In this document: piece after piece, positions 61,465-64,000 of the stretch
Numbering within the stretch: position 1 is the stretch's first letter
Layout of the letters: every line of letters begins with the position of its first letter
Assembly (NCBI GenBank): GCA_011365025.1
Contig: RDOF01000003.1
Location: forward strand, 1-64,000
DNA length: 64,000 bases
From: Candidatus Thorarchaeota archaeon
GTDB lineage: Archaea; Asgardarchaeota; Thorarchaeia; Thorarchaeales; Thorarchaeaceae
Direction: 5' to 3'
Notes under the pieces: generated by a model
Database searches by the model: none
The model's input: the letters and a program-made list of their open reading frames with translations, nothing else
What the model was told of the DNA's origin: nothing
Made by a program: the position numbers and the translations under genes

Positions 61465-62508
61465 CTACTTCGAAACTGTCAGGAAATCAAGAAGCAACTT
61501 GATGGTGTTTACCACATCCTCTAGCATTACTGTTTCAAAACTGCTGTGCGAGTACCTGCATGGAACACCAACGGCCGAAACGGTGTGACCCTGAGCTACC
61601 ATTTGAACGCCATCTGTCATATAGTTATGATAAACAGCTCTCTGGAAGGGGATTTCGTTCTTTTCCGCGACAGAAACAAGCTCCTGATTCTGCTTGTGTG
61701 AATAGTGCAACTGCGTATCCTTCACCACGATGACAGGGCCTTTACCCAACGATATTCCTGCTTCTGCAGAAGTTCCAGGATGGTCGTCAGCAAGACCAAT
61801 CTCAAGTATTATCACGCCGTTCACTTCTAATTCCTTTGCGACAGCAGCTGCCCCCTTGGCGCCCATCTCCTCCATGACAGTGGATACAAAGGTTATCGTT
61901 GGACGGTCAATGCTGCTCCGAATTGCCATCTCCTTGGCAACGGCAATTAGTATTGCTAGGCCAACCCTATCATCGAGCGACTTGCCTACCACATTCCTGC
62001 CAATCATCTGAAGTTGTGTGTCATAGATTACAGGGGTTCCCACATGGACTCCCATCTGCGAAACCTCCTCAGTGGATGTTGCACCAATATCGAGGAACAC
62101 CTCTTCCTGAGTTGGAATTCTAGCTTTTCCTCTGGCTCCTGCAATGTGAGCTGTCTTAACACAGAAGCAGCCTGGAACAGTCCCTTTTTCCGTTAATAGT
62201 AGAACACGCTGCCCCGGGAGAAGCCTGAGATCAGGGAGATGCCCTTGTGTATTCCATTTTACTCTGAGAAAGCCCTGCTCCTCAATGTAGCTGACCAGAA
62301 AACCTACTTCATCTGCATGCGCTACAAGAGCAAAATGGCTGTCCGTTCCATTTAGAGTTGCTATTAGGTTACCAATCCCATCTCTCCTAATTGCGATGCC
62401 AAGCTCCTGCAAGTGGGCAGCAACTAAATCCTGAACGGCCTCCTCACGTCCGACAGGACCAGGCGAGTCTGATAGCTCCTTAAGTAGCGCAAAGATGTTA
62501 TCTATCAT
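61465..62508 (-). CDS. M42-family aminopeptidase
   Basis: Dinuclear-zinc aminopeptidase of 347 residues. Zinc ligands and catalytic residues are visible: AHADEVGFLV, KSLDDRVGLAI, VMEEMGAKGA and ILEIGLADDHPG; the final zinc His is in CRYSHSSFET. Related archaeal enzymes form tetrahedral dodecamers that finish peptide breakdown downstream of the proteasome. Confidence 0.92.
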   Translation of the reverse strand: MIDNIFALLKELSDSPGPVGREEAVQDLVAAHLQELGIAIRRDGIGNLIATLNGTDSHFALVAHADEVGFLVSYIEEQGFLRVKWNTQGHLPDLRLLPGQRVLLLTEKGTVPGCFCVKTAHIAGARGKARIPTQEEVFLDIGATSTEEVSQMGVHVGTPVIYDTQLQMIGRNVVGKSLDDRVGLAILIAVAKEMAIRSSIDRPTITFVSTVMEEMGAKGAAAVAKELEVNGVIILEIGLADDHPGTSAEAGISLGKGPVIVVKDTQLHYSHKQNQELVSVAEKNEIPFQRAVYHNYMTDGVQMVAQGHTVSAVGVPCRYSHSSFETVMLEDVVNTIKLLLDFLTVSK

Positions 62509-62628
62509 AGCAGGTCATTCTGATTCTTGAGGCGCCTACACTTAAGCAATACTCAGACACCGAACGCATGCCTGTCGGAACGCTTTAGTGTTGGTTTAGG
62601 TTGCGAAGAATCGTAGAAGTGATGTCCA

Positions 62629-63609
62629 ATGATTGTAACTGTGACAACAGTTGTGGTTCTTGTCATTGGTATATTGTCACTAGCACTGGCGCTATATGGA
62701 GGCTATGTCTCCTCTGAAATCGTAGAGGACATTGCCGGAGATAGTGAACAGCAGCTCCATGCCGAGCAACGGTACTACCTTCTTGGAATGATTGGCATAA
62801 TTGTGCTCGTGGCTCGACTACTTAACGCACCCGTGTTCTTCTGGATGCTACAGTCACTAGTGCCCTATTGCCCGGGGGCTATGTGCTCATACGGGGTTGT
62901 CAACGTTGGCAATCCTTGGTCCACAATTGCCTTGGTTCTAAAGATTACACTCCCTTTTGCATACGGCAGTTGGCTAGTTCTGGAAATTGGAAATCGACGC
63001 GAACCCCACCTGGTCTTTATGCGCGATCTTGCACGCTCTTTTTTGGTTGTTCTTGTTCCACTCATTCTCTTGGATAGTGCCATGGATGTACTTCTGGTAG
63101 CATCAATCAGACCAGTTTATGCTCCCTGCTGCTCCAGCGTTTATGATGTTGACCCTCCGTTCTCTCCCTCCGCAATCCTTGGCCCAGAGGTCGGATGGAT
63201 CATCCTGACTACTACAATCGTGCTGACCCTTCTTCTCATTGCTATCCAATGGGTAGAAGTCCAATTCAAGCCACTTCGACGAGTTGTGGCAGTTTTGGCC
63301 GTAGTTGTTTCAATATTGTACCTGGTCACTCTTCATGACACCTACGCGCCGGTTGTTCTTGGACTCTCAAGTCATCACTGCCCTTACTGCCTTTTCCAAG
63401 AGTTCCCTGATACTGCACTATTTGCGGGTCTATTCTGGGTAGGTGTGGCTAGCGCCGGCTGGAGGGTTCTCCTCGAGTCAGTCTGGATGAGGAAGAGCCA
63501 GTCTGGCCAAAACATAAGTTCCATCATACATCTTCTGCGAAAGATATCTTCGATAGCGCTCTTATTCAGTATGGTATCGATGGTCTCACATCTGCTTCTG
63601 GTGCTATGA
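62629..63609 (+). CDS. multi-pass membrane protein with Cys-Pro-Tyr-Cys motif
   Basis: Not recognised. 326 residues with about eight membrane helices. Cys pairs lie in the loops: PYCPGAMC, APCCSSVYD and HHCPYCLFQEF; the last resembles a CPYC redox motif next to a His pair. A thiol-redox or metal-handling role in the membrane is possible (VKOR/DsbB-like in spirit), but no full family signature is seen. It is followed by the truncated surface gene on the other strand. Confidence 0.65.
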   Translation: MIVTVTTVVVLVIGILSLALALYGGYVSSEIVEDIAGDSEQQLHAEQRYYLLGMIGIIVLVARLLNAPVFFWMLQSLVPYCPGAMCSYGVVNVGNPWSTIALVLKITLPFAYGSWLVLEIGNRREPHLVFMRDLARSFLVVLVPLILLDSAMDVLLVASIRPVYAPCCSSVYDVDPPFSPSAILGPEVGWIILTTTIVLTLLLIAIQWVEVQFKPLRRVVAVLAVVVSILYLVTLHDTYAPVVLGLSSHHCPYCLFQEFPDTALFAGLFWVGVASAGWRVLLESVWMRKSQSGQNISSIIHLLRKISSIALLFSMVSMVSHLLLVL

Positions 63610-64000
63610 TTACCCAAAACCGGCTCTTCGATTCCAATAGACTACTCCAAGGCCAATGAATGTGGCCAATCCGCCAATTATGATGACCCACCTTGCTACT
63701 TGCACGATCAGTAATTCCCCTTCGCTGGTGGTACTTGTCGCGGTCGTCCAAGTGTAAGTGCTGTTCGTAGTTCGAGTCGAGGTTGTTGGTGTGTAGTCTG
63801 GATAATCCGGCACTCCATATGCATAGTAAATATCCAATGCTCCAGTTCGACCATCAGTCCAAACCACATGCGGAATATCATCGCTATCGAGCTTGATGCA
63901 GAAGTATTCGCCTGGCCTAGTGAATGATAAGTCAGTGCCTGCTGAAGCGGCAGGCATTTCATCCCCAAATTCCGGAATATCTCGCGATGGCCCAGTGAAC
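63610..64000 (-). CDS. surface protein, C-terminal end (partial)
   Basis: C-terminal part only; the frame stays open to the right window edge (130 codons seen). It shows a beta-propeller-type repeat (PHVVWTDGRTGALDIYYAYG, as in BNR/sialidase-like Asp-box proteins), a Thr/Ser-rich stalk (TPTTSTRTTNST, then TWTTATSTTSE) and a C-terminal membrane anchor with basic end. Same surface-anchoring logic as the 542-1363 protein. Confidence 0.78.
   Translation of the reverse strand, partial: FTGPSRDIPEFGDEMPAASAGTDLSFTRPGEYFCIKLDSDDIPHVVWTDGRTGALDIYYAYGVPDYPDYTPTTSTRTTNSTYTWTTATSTTSEGELLIVQVARWVIIIGGLATFIGLGVVYWNRRAGFG

Noticed and set aside
1..64000. CRISPR arrays, insertion sequences, prophage or integrated elements
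   Set aside because: No regularly spaced repeats, transposase, integrase or att-like duplications were seen; the tRNA-Val is intact in context and not flanked by an element.

Overview
The window is archaeal and most likely from an Asgard archaeon, perhaps Thorarchaeia-like. Archaeal markers are the aCPSF1 and aCPSF2 nucleases, a proteasome beta subunit, Alba, Rpo4, Lsm, L21e, L37e, L38e and L40e, Pus10, TruD, Pth2, archaeal SepF, a geranylgeranyl reductase and TATA-type promoters. The Asgard signal is a tandem pair of small profilin-like proteins at 49.2-50.1 kb, together with eukaryote-type L38e. The lineage call is inference from gene content; no search was run.

Layout. (1) 0-4.9 kb: cell-surface genes (a lectin-like protein on a 17-threonine stalk and a parallel beta-helix protein) between two paralogous HTH regulators; one regulator lacks an ordinary start codon and has tandem dyad operators. 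Two unknown genes follow. (2) 5-23.3 kb: an information-processing core: L37e-Lsm, an MCT-1-like PUA protein, a Ski2-like helicase with an extra N-terminal winged helix, SepF, FttA/aCPSF1, proteasome beta, FKBP, then the block Pus10-L21e-Rpo4-DUF655-KsgA-PrmC-like, then Pth2, TruD, Alba, aCPSF2 and L40e-tRNAVal-L38e. ksgA has no ATG, GTG or TTG at its proper start and seems to use CTG. The tRNA-Val(CAC) gene has a T-loop intron. (3) 23.4-33.7 kb: succinyl-CoA ligase, a helicase-derived protein with ruined ATPase motifs and a SWIM zinc finger, a PAC2 protein, a Nip7-like PUA protein coupled to a solo ABC ATPase, an NSUN methyltransferase, threonine synthase, CYTH and HD proteins. (4) 33.8-45.5 kb: a six-gene surface/membrane operon headed by a 2045-residue protein with a degenerate transglutaminase core and Ig-like repeats, followed by a standalone copy of its C-terminal domain, a DUF4350-like protein, MoxR, DUF58 and a coiled-coil membrane protein. 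(5) 45.5-54 kb: DHH phosphoesterase, OPT transporter, the profilin pair, a RAM-domain protein, regulators, and a previously unannotated-looking operon of four tiny ORFs. (6) 54-64 kb: an ABC-2 exporter, a GNAT protein, two MFS carriers, NfeD-like, M42 peptidase, a Cys-rich membrane protein and a truncated surface protein.

The best candidate for something undescribed is 51.3-51.9 kb: four ORFs of 30-37 codons, closely spaced, three sharing a C-terminal motif of the form A-[LI]-x-Y-[AS]-[YF]. They have their own TATA box, three copies of a GGTTTG half-site, an 8-bp perfect leader hairpin and a terminal T-run. They lie divergent to a winged-helix regulator. Second in interest are the tandem profilins, the two genes with non-canonical starts, and a matched pair of 19-bp operators (TGTYACC-N5-GGTGACA) linking a TrmB-type regulator to the neighbouring ABC exporter.
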